A stretch of DNA of 64,000 nucleotides, taken from NCBI RefSeq assembly GCF_001894745.1, contig NZ_BBYF01000012.1, forward strand, positions 62,001-126,000, in the 5' to 3' direction. Origin of the DNA: Paenibacillus sp. NAIST15-1. GTDB lineage: Bacteria; Bacillota; Bacilli; Paenibacillales; Paenibacillaceae. Below, one piece after another: positions 9,127 through 17,560 of this stretch. The translations under genes and the position numbers were made by a program. How positions within the stretch are numbered: position 1 is the first letter of the stretch; every line of letters starts with the position of its first letter. A model generated the notes under the pieces. The model made no database searches. It saw nothing but the letters and a program-made list of their open reading frames with translations, and was not told the origin of the DNA.

Positions 9127-9909
9127 TTACGCCAGTCCTCCGCCATCCACAACCAATACACTGCCGCTAATCCACTGGGACAGATCACTAGCCAAGAACA
9201 GCACGGCATTCGCAATATCCTGCGGTGTACCAATGCGCTCCAAAGGTCTTCCTACCGCGGAGGAAGCAAGGAATGCTCCTTCTTCAACAGCCAGCTGAAC
9301 CGCCTCTTCACGCAGCAGCGGCGTATCTGTATCGCCCGGACATACGCAGTTGACACGAATATTGTCCTTGCCGAAGTCAATCGCCATCGCCTTGGTCAAG
9401 TTCACAACCCCTGCCTTCGCAGCACAATACGCCGCAGCTTGGTCGCCGCCCTTCAAGCCCCATCCGGAACCTGTATTAATAATGCTCCCGCCTCCTCCAG
9501 CAGCCATTACCGGAATCGCGTATTTAGACAGCAGGTATGCCCCCTTCAGGGACACGTCTATGACCAAATCCCAATCCTGTTCCTCCAGCTCAACGACCGT
9601 CTTGCGGCGAATGACGCCTGCATTATTAAACAGAATATCAATGCCTCCATACCATTCCTGCGTCATGCGAGCTGCACGCTCACAGTCTTCGGCCTTCGTT
9701 ACATTGCAGGACACAAACTGTGCTTCTCCCCCGGCATTCCGAATCTCTTCGACTGTCTCCTGCCCTTGCTTTTCCCCAATATCAGCGATAACTACATTCG
9801 CTCCGAAGCGCGCCAAGCATTGTGCCGTAGCACGTCCGATACCGGATGCTCCTCCTGTAATGATCGCTGTCTTGCCTTTCAGGCCAAATACATCTATCTG
9901 CTGCGTCAT
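9127..9909 (-). CDS. SDR family oxidoreductase
   Basis: Classical short-chain dehydrogenase of 260 residues. It has the NAD(P) motif TGGASGIG, the NNAG motif, catalytic Ser in INTGSGW, YCAAK for the Tyr/Lys pair, and the C-terminal SGSVLVVDGGG. Asp in VVIADIG after the second strand favours NAD(H). It lies between the transporter permeases and the GcvP-like pair with short gaps, so it probably oxidises or reduces an intermediate of the imported compound. The ATG at 9909 has GGAGG 8 nt upstream. Confidence 0.9.
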   Translation of the reverse strand: MTQQIDVFGLKGKTAIITGGASGIGRATAQCLARFGANVVIADIGEKQGQETVEEIRNAGGEAQFVSCNVTKAEDCERAARMTQEWYGGIDILFNNAGVIRRKTVVELEEQDWDLVIDVSLKGAYLLSKYAIPVMAAGGGGSIINTGSGWGLKGGDQAAAYCAAKAGVVNLTKAMAIDFGKDNIRVNCVCPGDTDTPLLREEAVQLAVEEGAFLASSAVGRPLERIGTPQDIANAVLFLASDLSQWISGSVLVVDGGGLA

Positions 9910-9948
9910 TCATAATCCCTCCGTTATCTGCGTTATGTGCTCAAGTTG

Positions 9949-10761
9949 TTAGCCCTTCATGCCTGTTGTTGCAATTCCCGTTACGATATAACGCTGTGCT
10001 GCGAAGAAGATCGCAAGCGGTGGCAAGCAAATCATGCTTGTTACGGCCATGATCGCATCCATCTTCACCTCATACATCCCTTTGAACTGCGACAAGCCCA
10101 GCGTCAGCGTGTACTTGCTCTGATCGTTCAAGAAAATGAGCGGACCCAAATAGTCGTTCCATGTGCCGAGGAAGTTGAACACCGCAACCAGAATCAATGC
10201 TGGAGCCATGAGCGGCACAATGAGACGTATGAACGATTGCAGCGGATTAGCGCCATCGATACGGGCTGCTTCCTCTAGTTCCGGCGGAATCGTCATAATG
10301 AACTGACGAAGCAGGAAAATATAAAATGCTGAGCCGAAGAAAGAAGGAACAATCAACGGCTTCAACGTATTGATCCAACCAAGTGCGTTAAACTCCATAT
10401 ACAGCGGAATCATCGTCACTTCCCAAGGAATCATCATGGATGCTAGCAAAATAATGAATAATACTTTGCTGCCCTTGAACCGGAATCTGGCAAATCCATA
10501 AGCAACCAGTGCAGAGGATACAACCTGACCAATAAGTGACATAACCGATACAATCAATGAATTTTGTAAAAACACGTCAAACGGCTGTGAATTCCATGCT
10601 TTTGCAAAGTTGCCGAAATTCAAGGTACTCGGAATCCATTGCGGTGGGAACAAGAACAATTCTTCGGGCGACTTCAATGATGTTGAGAGCATCCAATAGA
10701 AGGGCGCCAAGAACAACACGGTAAAAAAGATGAGCAGTGCGTAAGTTATTATTTTTTTCAT
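9949..10761 (-). CDS. Carbohydrate ABC transporter permease (MalG type)
   Basis: Inner-membrane permease of 270 residues with six predicted membrane segments. The EAA loop that contacts the ATPase reads EELEEAARIDGANPLQSF. The N-terminus (about residues 5-25) is the first membrane helix, followed by YWMLSTSLKSPEEL typical of MalG-type subunits. It lies 16 nt after the MalF-type gene with GAGGAGGGGGAGA as ribosome binding site. No ATPase gene is present here; Bacillales importers of this class usually share the MsmX ATPase. Confidence 0.92.
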   Translation of the reverse strand: MKKIITYALLIFFTVLFLAPFYWMLSTSLKSPEELFLFPPQWIPSTLNFGNFAKAWNSQPFDVFLQNSLIVSVMSLIGQVVSSALVAYGFARFRFKGSKVLFIILLASMMIPWEVTMIPLYMEFNALGWINTLKPLIVPSFFGSAFYIFLLRQFIMTIPPELEEAARIDGANPLQSFIRLIVPLMAPALILVAVFNFLGTWNDYLGPLIFLNDQSKYTLTLGLSQFKGMYEVKMDAIMAVTSMICLPPLAIFFAAQRYIVTGIATTGMKG

Positions 10762-10777
10762 CAGAATCTCCCCCTCC

Positions 10778-11698
10778 TCAGCCTTTGCCGCCCTTCATTT
10801 CACCTTCGTAATACACCCATGCCGACGAAGAGCGGAACACGAGCATCGTCAGAACAAGCACAATCGCGAACATGAACCATGCATTCGCAGAAGCGTAGCC
10901 CATCTTGGAATATTTGAAGGCATTTTCGTACATATACATCGCATAGAAATACGTGGAATTGAGCGGGCCTCCACCCGTTAACACCAAGGCGAGCGTCAAC
11001 TGCTGGAACGCAGAAATAATCGTTGTAATCAAGTTAAATAAGATGGTCGGACTAAGCATAGGCAGCGTAATCCGGAAAAATTGCGATACCGTCCCTGCAC
11101 CATCAATGGCGGAAGCCTCATACAGCTCACGAGGGATGTTCTTAAGCCCCGCCAAGAAAATGAGCATCATGGAACCCTGTCCCCACAGGCTGGCGAACAC
11201 CATCGCTACGAGAGACCATTTCGGGTCGTTCAGCCAGTTCGGCCCTTCTACCCCTATCAGCGATAAGGCATAGTTCAAAATTCCATATTCTCCGTCGTAC
11301 ACCCACGACCAAATCATCGCCAGCGCGACACCGGAAATAACGGAAGGTACATAGAACGCTGTACGGAAAAATCCACTGCCCCGCACGTTGCGGTTCAGCA
11401 GTATCGCAAGTCCAAGCGCAATTAGAATGTTAACGGGCACAAATATAATGGCGAACTTCACCGTAACCGTCAGTGATGTCCAGAATAACGGATCATCCGT
11501 GAACATGTTAATAAAGTTATCCAAGCCGACAAACGTCTTCTCCCCAACAATTGGCCAATCAAAGAAGCTGATAATGAAAGAAAAAATGAGTGGGCCGAGC
11601 GTAAATGCGAGAAAGCCAATAATCCATGGCATAATGAATAAATAAGGCACGGCTGAATGCATGCGAAGCGAAAACGATCGTTTTTTTCTTATTTCCAT
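10778..11698 (-). CDS. Sugar ABC transporter permease (MalF/UgpA type)
   Basis: Inner-membrane permease of 306 residues with six or more hydrophobic helices starting at PYLFIMPWIIGFLAF. The EAA loop is RELYEASAIDGAGTVSQFF. It is the first gene of the operon. The ATG at 11698 is preferred because AAAGGAA lies 10 nt upstream; an in-frame ATG at 11734 has no ribosome binding site. Confidence 0.92.
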   Translation of the reverse strand: MEIRKKRSFSLRMHSAVPYLFIMPWIIGFLAFTLGPLIFSFIISFFDWPIVGEKTFVGLDNFINMFTDDPLFWTSLTVTVKFAIIFVPVNILIALGLAILLNRNVRGSGFFRTAFYVPSVISGVALAMIWSWVYDGEYGILNYALSLIGVEGPNWLNDPKWSLVAMVFASLWGQGSMMLIFLAGLKNIPRELYEASAIDGAGTVSQFFRITLPMLSPTILFNLITTIISAFQQLTLALVLTGGGPLNSTYFYAMYMYENAFKYSKMGYASANAWFMFAIVLVLTMLVFRSSSAWVYYEGEMKGGKG

Positions 11699-11834
11699 AG
11701 GGGCTTCGTTCCTTTCTTTGTTGTTCGTGATCATAGGTTGCAGTGCAACAGGCGCTGCCGTACGATAATGTTGAGACTGGATGATCGGCTCTTTCTATAA
11801 CACAGCTCGAATTGATGGGCACATCGTAGGTATC

Positions 11835-11863
11835 ATTGTAGATGAGATGTAAGCGTTTTTACA
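11835..11863 (-). promoter_or_regulatory. Putative promoter with cre-like palindrome for the permease operon
   Basis: A perfect inverted repeat TGTAA-N6-TTACA (11848-11863) contains AAAACGCTTACA on the minus strand, a near match to a CcpA or LacI-type operator. Eight bases further on, TACAAT (11835-11840) could be the -10 element; no good -35 is visible, so binding here would overlap the -35 position. Confidence 0.45.
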
Positions 11864-12091
11864 CGGAAGGCTGTTTCTCATTGGGGGGGACTTTGTTTGA
11901 ACATCCGCTCAATCATCTAGGTGTGGGGGTGTATTTGTTTGCAATGTGACGTCATTTTGTTCGATTGCAAGAAGATTGATAGGAGGAAGATCAACTCACT
12001 CACGATTCGCCATCGAAAAGATCACACTGCTGCCTCGCGGTAATCATGAGGAGAGAAGGACATTTAGCTTGATGGAGAAAGGGTTTGTACA

Positions 12092-12493
12092 ATGGGAATT
12101 CGATATGAAATGGAGCTTCCTACAGCAGGGGAGATTTACGAGTTGTATGAACATCTTCAATGGAACACATATTTGGGGCTGTCACAAGAAAAGCTGCTAA
12201 AGGCGATGCAGCAAAGCTACTGCGCTATTTACGCCTATCATGAGGATCAGTTGATCGGCACGGGAAGAATTATTTCAGATGGGATAATAAATGCGTACTT
12301 GTGTGGGCTGGGCGTTCATCCAGACTATCGAGGCCAAGGGATTGGAACTGCAATCAGTCGGTTGCTGATGGAGCAGTGCAGCAATCATAACCTGCATCTT
12401 CAATTTTTCTGTGAAGAAGGACTCATTCCATACTATGAAAGGTTAGGCTTTACCGTATTTGCCGTGGGGATGAAGCCTGCGAATAAGAGATAA
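12092..12493 (+). CDS. GNAT family N-acetyltransferase
   Basis: A 133-residue single-domain acetyltransferase. The acetyl-CoA binding motif A is VHPDYRGQGIGTAI, preceded by the usual beta-4 strand (INAYLCGLGV) and followed by PYYERLGF near the end. The substrate is unknown. GGAGAAAGG precedes the ATG. The gene stands alone and ends at a strong hairpin at 12534-12577. Confidence 0.85.
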   Translation: MGIRYEMELPTAGEIYELYEHLQWNTYLGLSQEKLLKAMQQSYCAIYAYHEDQLIGTGRIISDGIINAYLCGLGVHPDYRGQGIGTAISRLLMEQCSNHNLHLQFFCEEGLIPYYERLGFTVFAVGMKPANKR

Positions 12494-12533
12494 TGCGCAG
12501 TGGGTGCTTCGTTCGGAGAGCCCTCTACAAAAA

Positions 12534-12577
12534 AACATGACTGAGGCAGCCAGTGAGCCAAGACCTCAGTCATGTTT
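12534..12577. terminator. Bidirectional intrinsic terminator
   Basis: A 14-bp stem, AACATGACTGAGG / CCTCAGTCATGTT, with A-rich and T-rich flanks. It closes the acetyltransferase transcript. Confidence 0.8.
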
Positions 12578-12734
12578 CATACAGCATCGCTCTATCAGAG
12601 TGCTGGAGGAGACAGCGGCCGACCTCGCGCTTGGCTTATTCTATCTGGCGTTGCCGCTGGATCTTGTATGGCATGCGCAGACTGCACCAGTACAGCAGAA
12701 GCAGGAAGCCTCGTTTTTCACAGTAATGAATGTT

Positions 12735-12808
12735 TTCGCAAAAGCAAGCGTTAATAACGCTTGTTGCGAAAAAGGCCCGGTCAAGGTTTACCTTGTCAGG
12801 CCTTTTTT
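12735..12808. terminator. Two adjacent strong hairpins, the second a terminator in both directions
   Basis: The first hairpin (12735-12770) pairs TTCGCAA and CAAGCGTTA with TAACGCTTG and TTGCGAA. The second (12770-12808) pairs AAAGGCC / GGCCTTTTTT around an inner AAGG / CCTT. The minus strand also ends in a T run, so it could serve the remnant frame at 12822-13067. The stretch 12578-12734 holds no recognisable gene. Confidence 0.7.
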
Positions 12809-12821
12809 ATGTCGCGCAATA

Positions 12822-13067
12822 TCATTTTGGCTCTCTCTTGATGAAGAACGATGCGATAATCAAAACGATGGCGAGCCCAATTTCAATTTTGAACATCGTC
12901 CAAAAACTGTCGTTAATATAGTAGAAAGGTTGGTTTATTGCGCTTTTCGTATCTTTCAGCGTGCTCATGTATACGTAATCATTCCAAAACATAACCAGCA
13001 ACAGATGCGTAAAAGCCCCATATAGAAGCGCTACTCCACACTTAAAAATAAAATCGCCTCCCCAAAA
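12822..13067 (-). pseudogene. Remnant of a small membrane protein
   Basis: The minus strand has an open stretch of about 80 codons ending in TGA at 12822-12824. It encodes two hydrophobic stretches, around GAFTHLLLVMFW and IEIGLAIVLIIASFF, with a polar part between and a KREPK tail. No ATG, GTG or TTG with a Shine-Dalgarno opens it: GGGGAGG lies near 13060, but the frame behind it stops within eight codons. This fits a membrane protein that has lost its start by a frameshift or truncation. Family not recognised. Confidence 0.4.
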
Positions 13068-13208
13068 TTACGATTGAAAATCTTTTCCCGTTCCATCTTC
13101 GATGATTAAATTGATTTTTTTGATGATAATCTCAAAAAGAATATAGCATATTTTCCCAATACGTGATAGAGTAAATGTTTTCCAAATATAAGGAGATTAA
13201 ATTAAAAA

Positions 13209-13850
13209 ATGAGAAAAATGATTCTTTTTTCCATCTCATTCACCCTGTTTCTTGGCATGTTCGCCGTCCCCCTGAACAACAACGCATTCGCCAGCGAAAT
13301 GAATGTGAACATGACTCAGCCTGATAAGATTGAATATATCACAAGCCAGAATGGAAAAATCATCCCTGTTATTTACATCAGCGATCCGGTTAAAGCTCAC
13401 AAATATATGGAGCAGCATGGACTTAAAAAAGAAGACCGTTTTCAAGTGAACAACTTCGCATTTGCTTCAGGGTATTCATATGTTGGATATAGCGGTACAT
13501 TCAATTATGACTACAAGGTGGACTATACTGAAAATAGAACAAAGAAAGATTTCGTATGGAAGCGCACAGTGACTAGGAAGTCTACTGGAAAAACAACAGT
13601 CTCCGTAGGGGCTGATTTCGCTAAATTTTTTAAAGCCTCTGTCAATAAGGAATGGGGAAAAGAAATGTCCTATGAAGATAAATTTGAAGTAGAAATCCCG
13701 CCGAACAAGCAAGGAGAAATTTGGACATGGAATGTTGCCGAAAGCTATACTTTCAAATCTGGGAACGATCAATTTAGTGCAATAAGACCAACAGATAACT
13801 TTGGTAATAGTATTTTGATTACTAATTTTAGAGATCCGGTTAACGGTTAG
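13209..13850 (+). CDS. Secreted protein of unknown family
   Basis: A 213-residue protein with a clear Sec signal peptide: MRKM, a hydrophobic core of about 15 residues, and a likely cleavage site after NNAFA-S near residue 29. The mature part is rich in Lys, Tyr, Thr and aromatic residues. It has alternating polar/hydrophobic stretches such as KTTVSVGADFAKFFKASVNK and FEVEIPPNKQGEIWTW, which suggest a beta-rich fold. I do not recognise the family; an aerolysin-like or other beta-pore module is one guess with no firm support. The gene is more AT-rich than its neighbours and lies between a degraded gene and non-coding sequence, which suggests horizontal gain. AAGGAG is 13 nt from the ATG, longer than usual. 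Confidence 0.75.
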   Translation: MRKMILFSISFTLFLGMFAVPLNNNAFASEMNVNMTQPDKIEYITSQNGKIIPVIYISDPVKAHKYMEQHGLKKEDRFQVNNFAFASGYSYVGYSGTFNYDYKVDYTENRTKKDFVWKRTVTRKSTGKTTVSVGADFAKFFKASVNKEWGKEMSYEDKFEVEIPPNKQGEIWTWNVAESYTFKSGNDQFSAIRPTDNFGNSILITNFRDPVNG

Positions 13851-13886
13851 TTGAAATCTTAAGGATTATAAATTCGAGAAACATGT

Positions 13887-13925
13887 AACAGCATTGCGGG
13901 ACAAGCCCAGCAATGCTGTTTTTCT
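13887..13925 (+). terminator. Intrinsic terminator of the secreted-protein gene
   Basis: Stem ACAGCATTGC / GCAATGCTGT followed by TTTTCTTTATT, 36 bp after the stop codon. Confidence 0.85.
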
Positions 13926-14302
13926 TTATTACAATTTCAACATTAAGCATGCCGCCAACCAGTTGTCGCACCATTCTCCGCCTTCCTGTGTCTTTACCAA
14001 GGCGAAGTAACCTCCTTATAGACAGTCTCCCCTTCCTTTCGCTCACTTTCTCCCTCCTCAGGAACGTTTCCCCGCTCTAAATTTCCCCGGATCATCTCCC
14101 ATACATACAGAAGGCTTCAAGCGGCCATCCCGCTGGACACGTTCCCTTCTCGTCAGGGACGTATGACAACATCGATTCTGAGCGATGGGGAGATTGCTTA
14201 TTAGGTGCTCGGTGCTCCGTATCCCTGCCTAGTGGGGCAAAGCCGCCGATTCCAGGGCCAAGCTTAAGTCCATTACGTCAACCGGAACTGTCGGAACCGG
14301 CT
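13926..14302. other. Non-coding stretch, no gene recognised
   Basis: About 380 bp without a supported frame on either strand. A minus-strand frame near 13840-14046 begins with a basic stretch but has no homologue I recognise. The sequence is GC-richer than the preceding gene and may be decayed mobile DNA, but no terminal repeats or transposase motifs are visible. Confidence 0.5.
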
Positions 14303-14341
14303 CGAAAAAAGAAGCCTTGCAGCAACAACCTGCAAGGCTTC
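14303..14341 (-). terminator. Intrinsic terminator of uvrC
   Basis: Minus strand GAAGCCTTGCA / TGCAAGGCTTC stem followed by TTTTTT, just after the uvrC stop codon. Confidence 0.85.
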
Positions 14342-14352
14342 CAGCTTTTCTT

Positions 14353-16494
14353 TTATTCATCATTGTTCACGTCATTATCCGTATGGGCAGCCTCCATGTC
14401 TGGGGCATCCGGCTCGGCTTCCTGTGGTTCCTTTTCTTGCCGGAGAGAGGCCATGATCGTATTCGCCAACTTCTCGCCAATCCCGATTTGCTGGAATTCC
14501 TCGACCGAAGCCTCGCGAATCTTCTTCAACGAGCCGAAGTGCTTCAACAGATGCTTGCGCCGTTTCTCGCCTATACCTGGAATTGAATCGAGCGCTGACG
14601 CGACCATAGACTTCGCACGCCGCTCCCGATGGAACGAGATTGCGAAGCGGTGAACTTCCTCCTGAATGCGCTGCAGCATATAGAATTCTTGGCTGTCTCG
14701 TCCAAGTGCCACAATTTCAGGCGGATCACCCGCCATCAATTGCGCTGTCTTATGCTTATTGTCCTTCACCAGGCCGCACACTGGTATAGTCAAGCCAAGC
14801 TCGTTCTCCAGCACATCAAGGGCAGCGGACATCTGGCCTTTCCCACCGTCCACAATAATCAGATCAGGCATGTCGAGCTGTTCTTTCAAGACCCGCTCAT
14901 ACCGTCTGCGGATGACCTCGCGCATCGTTTCATAATCATCCGGCCCTTGCACTGTGCGTACCTTGTACTTCCGGTATTCTTTCTTCGCGGGTTTGCCATC
15001 GATAAAGACCACCATAGCCGATACCGGGTCTGAGCCTTGAATATTCGAGTTGTCAAAAGCCTCAATACGGCGGGCATTGTCGATGCCAAGCGCTTCTCCG
15101 AGTCGTTCAGCAGCACGCAACGTACGATCCTCATTGCGTTCCTGCATCTTGAACTTCTCATCGAGCGCAACACGCGCATTTTCCATCGCCATCGAAATCA
15201 TCTGCTTCTTCAGCCCGCGCTTCGGAATGTGCACTTTGACGTTCAGCCACTGCTGAAGCTCCTCGGCACCCGCTATACTGCCATCCGAGCCGCCATCCAC
15301 TTCCTCATCGATAGACTCCGCCTGCGTAGGCTCATGCTCATCCTGAATTGCAGCATCTTGTGCATGCTCATCAGCATCTACGCTGCCCGCGTCCTTCTCT
15401 CCTCCATCTTCCTTGCGAGTGAATAGTCCAAGGCGATCCGAATTAGGGAGCAGTATTTCCTTCGGCAGCGCAGGATTCTCACTATAAAATTGGGTAACGA
15501 ACGACATAAAGTCTGCATAAGGTTCCCCATAGAATGGGAATTTGGTTGCATGCCGCTCAATCATTTTGCCCTGGCGAACATATAGAATTTGAACGCACAT
15601 CCAGCCTTTATCTACGGCAAAGCCAAATACGTCGCGATCAAGCTGATCAGACGTATTAATGTTCTGCTTTTCCATAATGGCACGAATCGCGATCAACTGA
15701 TCCCGATATTCCTTAGCACGCTCGAATTGCATCTCTTCAGCGGCTTCTTCCATCTTCCGCTGCAGTTCCTTCTTAATTTCCTCATGTCCACCGCTTAAGA
15801 ACTTCGCGATTTCCTGCACCATCTCTTCATACTGTGCCTCTGTTACCTCGTATACACAAGGCGCAAGGCATTGTCCAATATGGTGGTACAAACACACTCG
15901 ATCCGGCAATGTATTGCACTTGCGAAGCGGATATAAGCGATCAAGCAGCTTCTTGGTCTGTGTTGCAGCGAAGGAGTTCGGGTATGGGCCGAAATACTTC
16001 GCTTTGTCCTTTAGCACACGACGCGTAACCTCAAGCCGTGGATGGCGCTCATTCGTAATTTTAATATATGGGAACGTCTTATCATCCTTGAGCAGCACAT
16101 TATATCTAGGATGATGCTGCTTAATTAGATTACATTCCAAAATGAGGGCTTCCATGTTACTGGAAGTGACGATATATTCAAAGTCGCGAATTTCCGAGAC
16201 CAGCCGCTGTGTCTTGCCATCATGGCTGCCATTGAAATAAGAACGCACTCGGTTCTTCAACACTTTGGCCTTACCGACATAAATAATGGTTCCCTCATGG
16301 TTCTTCATAAGATAGCATCCTGGCGAATCAGGAAGCAAAGCCAGCTTATTCCGTATTCGCTCCAATGCCTGTTCCCGTTCTGCAAGTTCCTCTGGCGACA
16401 GCTCCTGCTGCTCGTCCGTAGAATAACGTTCGTTCCAACGCTCCTTCCAGCGAACTGCCCGCCAATTGGATTGGTTGTTGTCTATTTCGCTCAT
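14353..16494 (-). CDS. uvrC: Excinuclease ABC subunit C
   Basis: Nucleotide-excision repair endonuclease that cuts on both sides of a UvrB-bound lesion; 713 residues, about 100 longer than usual. Order: N-terminal extension, GIY-YIG nuclease ([20 protein letters not shown]), UVR motif that binds UvrB (about residues 210-245), RNase H-like nuclease ([20 protein letters not shown]) and C-terminal helix-hairpin-helix ([19 protein letters not shown]). An acidic low-complexity insert of roughly 50 residues (about 357-408, rich in Asp, Glu, Gly, Ala) separates the two nuclease halves, and the C-terminus ends in a second acidic tail. The ATG at 16494 is chosen for GGGGGAGG upstream; the longer frame to 16641 lacks one. 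Confidence 0.95.
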   Translation of the reverse strand: MSEIDNNQSNWRAVRWKERWNERYSTDEQQELSPEELAEREQALERIRNKLALLPDSPGCYLMKNHEGTIIYVGKAKVLKNRVRSYFNGSHDGKTQRLVSEIRDFEYIVTSSNMEALILECNLIKQHHPRYNVLLKDDKTFPYIKITNERHPRLEVTRRVLKDKAKYFGPYPNSFAATQTKKLLDRLYPLRKCNTLPDRVCLYHHIGQCLAPCVYEVTEAQYEEMVQEIAKFLSGGHEEIKKELQRKMEEAAEEMQFERAKEYRDQLIAIRAIMEKQNINTSDQLDRDVFGFAVDKGWMCVQILYVRQGKMIERHATKFPFYGEPYADFMSFVTQFYSENPALPKEILLPNSDRLGLFTRKEDGGEKDAGSVDADEHAQDAAIQDEHEPTQAESIDEEVDGGSDGSIAGAEELQQWLNVKVHIPKRGLKKQMISMAMENARVALDEKFKMQERNEDRTLRAAERLGEALGIDNARRIEAFDNSNIQGSDPVSAMVVFIDGKPAKKEYRKYKVRTVQGPDDYETMREVIRRRYERVLKEQLDMPDLIIVDGGKGQMSAALDVLENELGLTIPVCGLVKDNKHKTAQLMAGDPPEIVALGRDSQEFYMLQRIQEEVHRFAISFHRERRAKSMVASALDSIPGIGEKRRKHLLKHFGSLKKIREASVEEFQQIGIGEKLANTIMASLRQEKEPQEAEPDAPDMEAAHTDNDVNNDE

Positions 16495-16556
16495 CGTCCT
16501 CCCCCTTTCTTCTATAATACGAATATATGATCCTATTGTATACGAGCGGAGACATA

Positions 16557-16588
16557 AGAAAAAGCCCTCCCACAACGGGAAGGGCTGG
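16557..16588 (-). terminator. Intrinsic terminator between trxA and uvrC
   Basis: Minus strand AGCCCTTCCC / GGGAGGGCT stem followed by TTTTTCTT. trxA is therefore a separate unit from uvrC. Confidence 0.85.
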
Positions 16589-16684
16589 CAATCTATAGCT
16601 TGCGCTTCGACCACATCAAGCTCATTCAAGCTGTTCCGCAACAGAACAGACCTTCTATAGGTTGTCCTCTGTGGACAAACTCGA

Positions 16685-17005
16685 TTATTGATGCTTGCTG
16701 ATCAAGTTCTTCAATGCATCCTTGGAGTTCAAGCCTACAACCTTATCAACAGGTTGGCCGTCCTTGAACACGATGATTGTAGGGATGCTCATTACGCCAA
16801 AGCGAGATGCGGATTCAGGATTCTCATCCACGTTCACTTTTGCAACAGTCGCTTGACCGTTTACTTCGCTTTCCAATTCATCAAGAATAGGAGCAAGCAT
16901 TTTACAAGGGCCGCACCATGGCGCCCAAAAATCGACCAATACAACGCCTTGCTGACCTTCAACTTCAGTCTTGAACGTTTGGTCGGATACGTTAACGATA
17001 GCCAT
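16685..17005 (-). CDS. trxA: Thioredoxin
   Basis: Cytosolic disulfide reductase of 106 residues, the normal size. The active site is [11 protein letters not shown], the cis-Pro loop is GVMSIPTII, and [12 protein letters not shown] follows. It accepts electrons from thioredoxin reductase and serves ribonucleotide reductase and other targets. AAAGGAGG precedes the ATG and a SigA promoter lies at 17056-17085. Confidence 0.97.
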   Translation of the reverse strand: MAIVNVSDQTFKTEVEGQQGVVLVDFWAPWCGPCKMLAPILDELESEVNGQATVAKVNVDENPESASRFGVMSIPTIIVFKDGQPVDKVVGLNSKDALKNLISKHQ

Positions 17006-17055
17006 ATTTGGTTCCTCCTTTATGTGAGAAGCTTACAATTTGAGTCAACATGTAA

Positions 17056-17085
17056 AGTATACCACAGTTCAAGGTTTTATGTGAA
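17056..17085 (-). promoter_or_regulatory. SigA promoter of trxA
   Basis: TTCACA (17080-17085) and TATACT (17056-17061), 18 bp apart, about 50 bp upstream of the trxA ribosome binding site. Confidence 0.6.
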
Positions 17086-17252
17086 ATTCGCACCTCATTT
17101 TTGCATCCAATTTGTCACATCCTAAGAGAGCGCTGTCTTTACAGTAACGACGCAGTTCGGTATACTAAAAACGATAAGAAATTGGGTGAAAATACCTGTC
17201 GCTGCCATGACATACGTCATTGCAACAGACATGTAAGATAGGAGGCCCCTTG

Positions 17253-17402
17253 ATGGAAGCGAGAGCAATTGATCCGCGTGAGCATGTGAACGAGGAACCG
17301 CGCAACGATTTCTCCGATCTGATGTTCGGGTTCGGTGCAATGGCCGGATTTATGACGGTTGTCTTCTTCGGCATGGTTATCGTGAAGTTCATCATCTCCT
17401 AA
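17253..17402 (+). CDS. Small YqzM-like membrane protein
   Basis: A 49-residue protein: a charged N-terminus (DPREHVNEEPRNDFSD) and one long hydrophobic helix ending in VIVKFIIS, as in the YqzM family of Bacillales. Function unknown. ATAGGAGG lies 7 nt upstream of the ATG, which decides this start over an in-frame ATG at 17220. It stands alone, convergent with dnaI. Confidence 0.65.
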   Translation: MEARAIDPREHVNEEPRNDFSDLMFGFGAMAGFMTVVFFGMVIVKFIIS

Positions 17403-17412
17403 CCCTGGCTAC

Positions 17413-17438
17413 GGTGCGTTCCCTTCGTGGAACGCACC
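17413..17438 (+). terminator. Hairpin after the yqzM-like gene
   Basis: Stem GGTGCGTTCC / GGAACGCACC with loop CTTCGT; no T run, so a first part of a two-hairpin terminator region. Confidence 0.5.
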
Positions 17439-17464
17439 ACAGTGGTATCCACAGCTCGTGAAAT

Positions 17465-17500
17465 AAGCCCGGTTCGCACTAGATGCGACCGGGCTTTATT
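17465..17500. terminator. Bidirectional terminator between the yqzM-like gene and dnaI
   Basis: Stem AAGCCCGGT / ACCGGGCTT with T-rich flank on both strands. Confidence 0.75.
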
Positions 17501-17560
17501 GTAATTTGTATGGAGCCACTGAAACAAGGCTCGTATACAACACTCATTGGATAATCCACT

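Noticed and set aside
9088-9915. 275-codon plus-strand frame opposite the SDR gene
   Set aside because: The minus strand encodes a complete SDR with all motifs; the plus frame has none.
12504-13025. 173-codon plus-strand frame after the acetyltransferase
   Set aside because: It runs through two strong terminator hairpins, has no ribosome binding site and no recognisable family.
13840-14046. Basic 68-codon minus frame considered as a transposase fragment
   Set aside because: No catalytic motif, no terminal repeats and no match I recognise; left as non-coding sequence.
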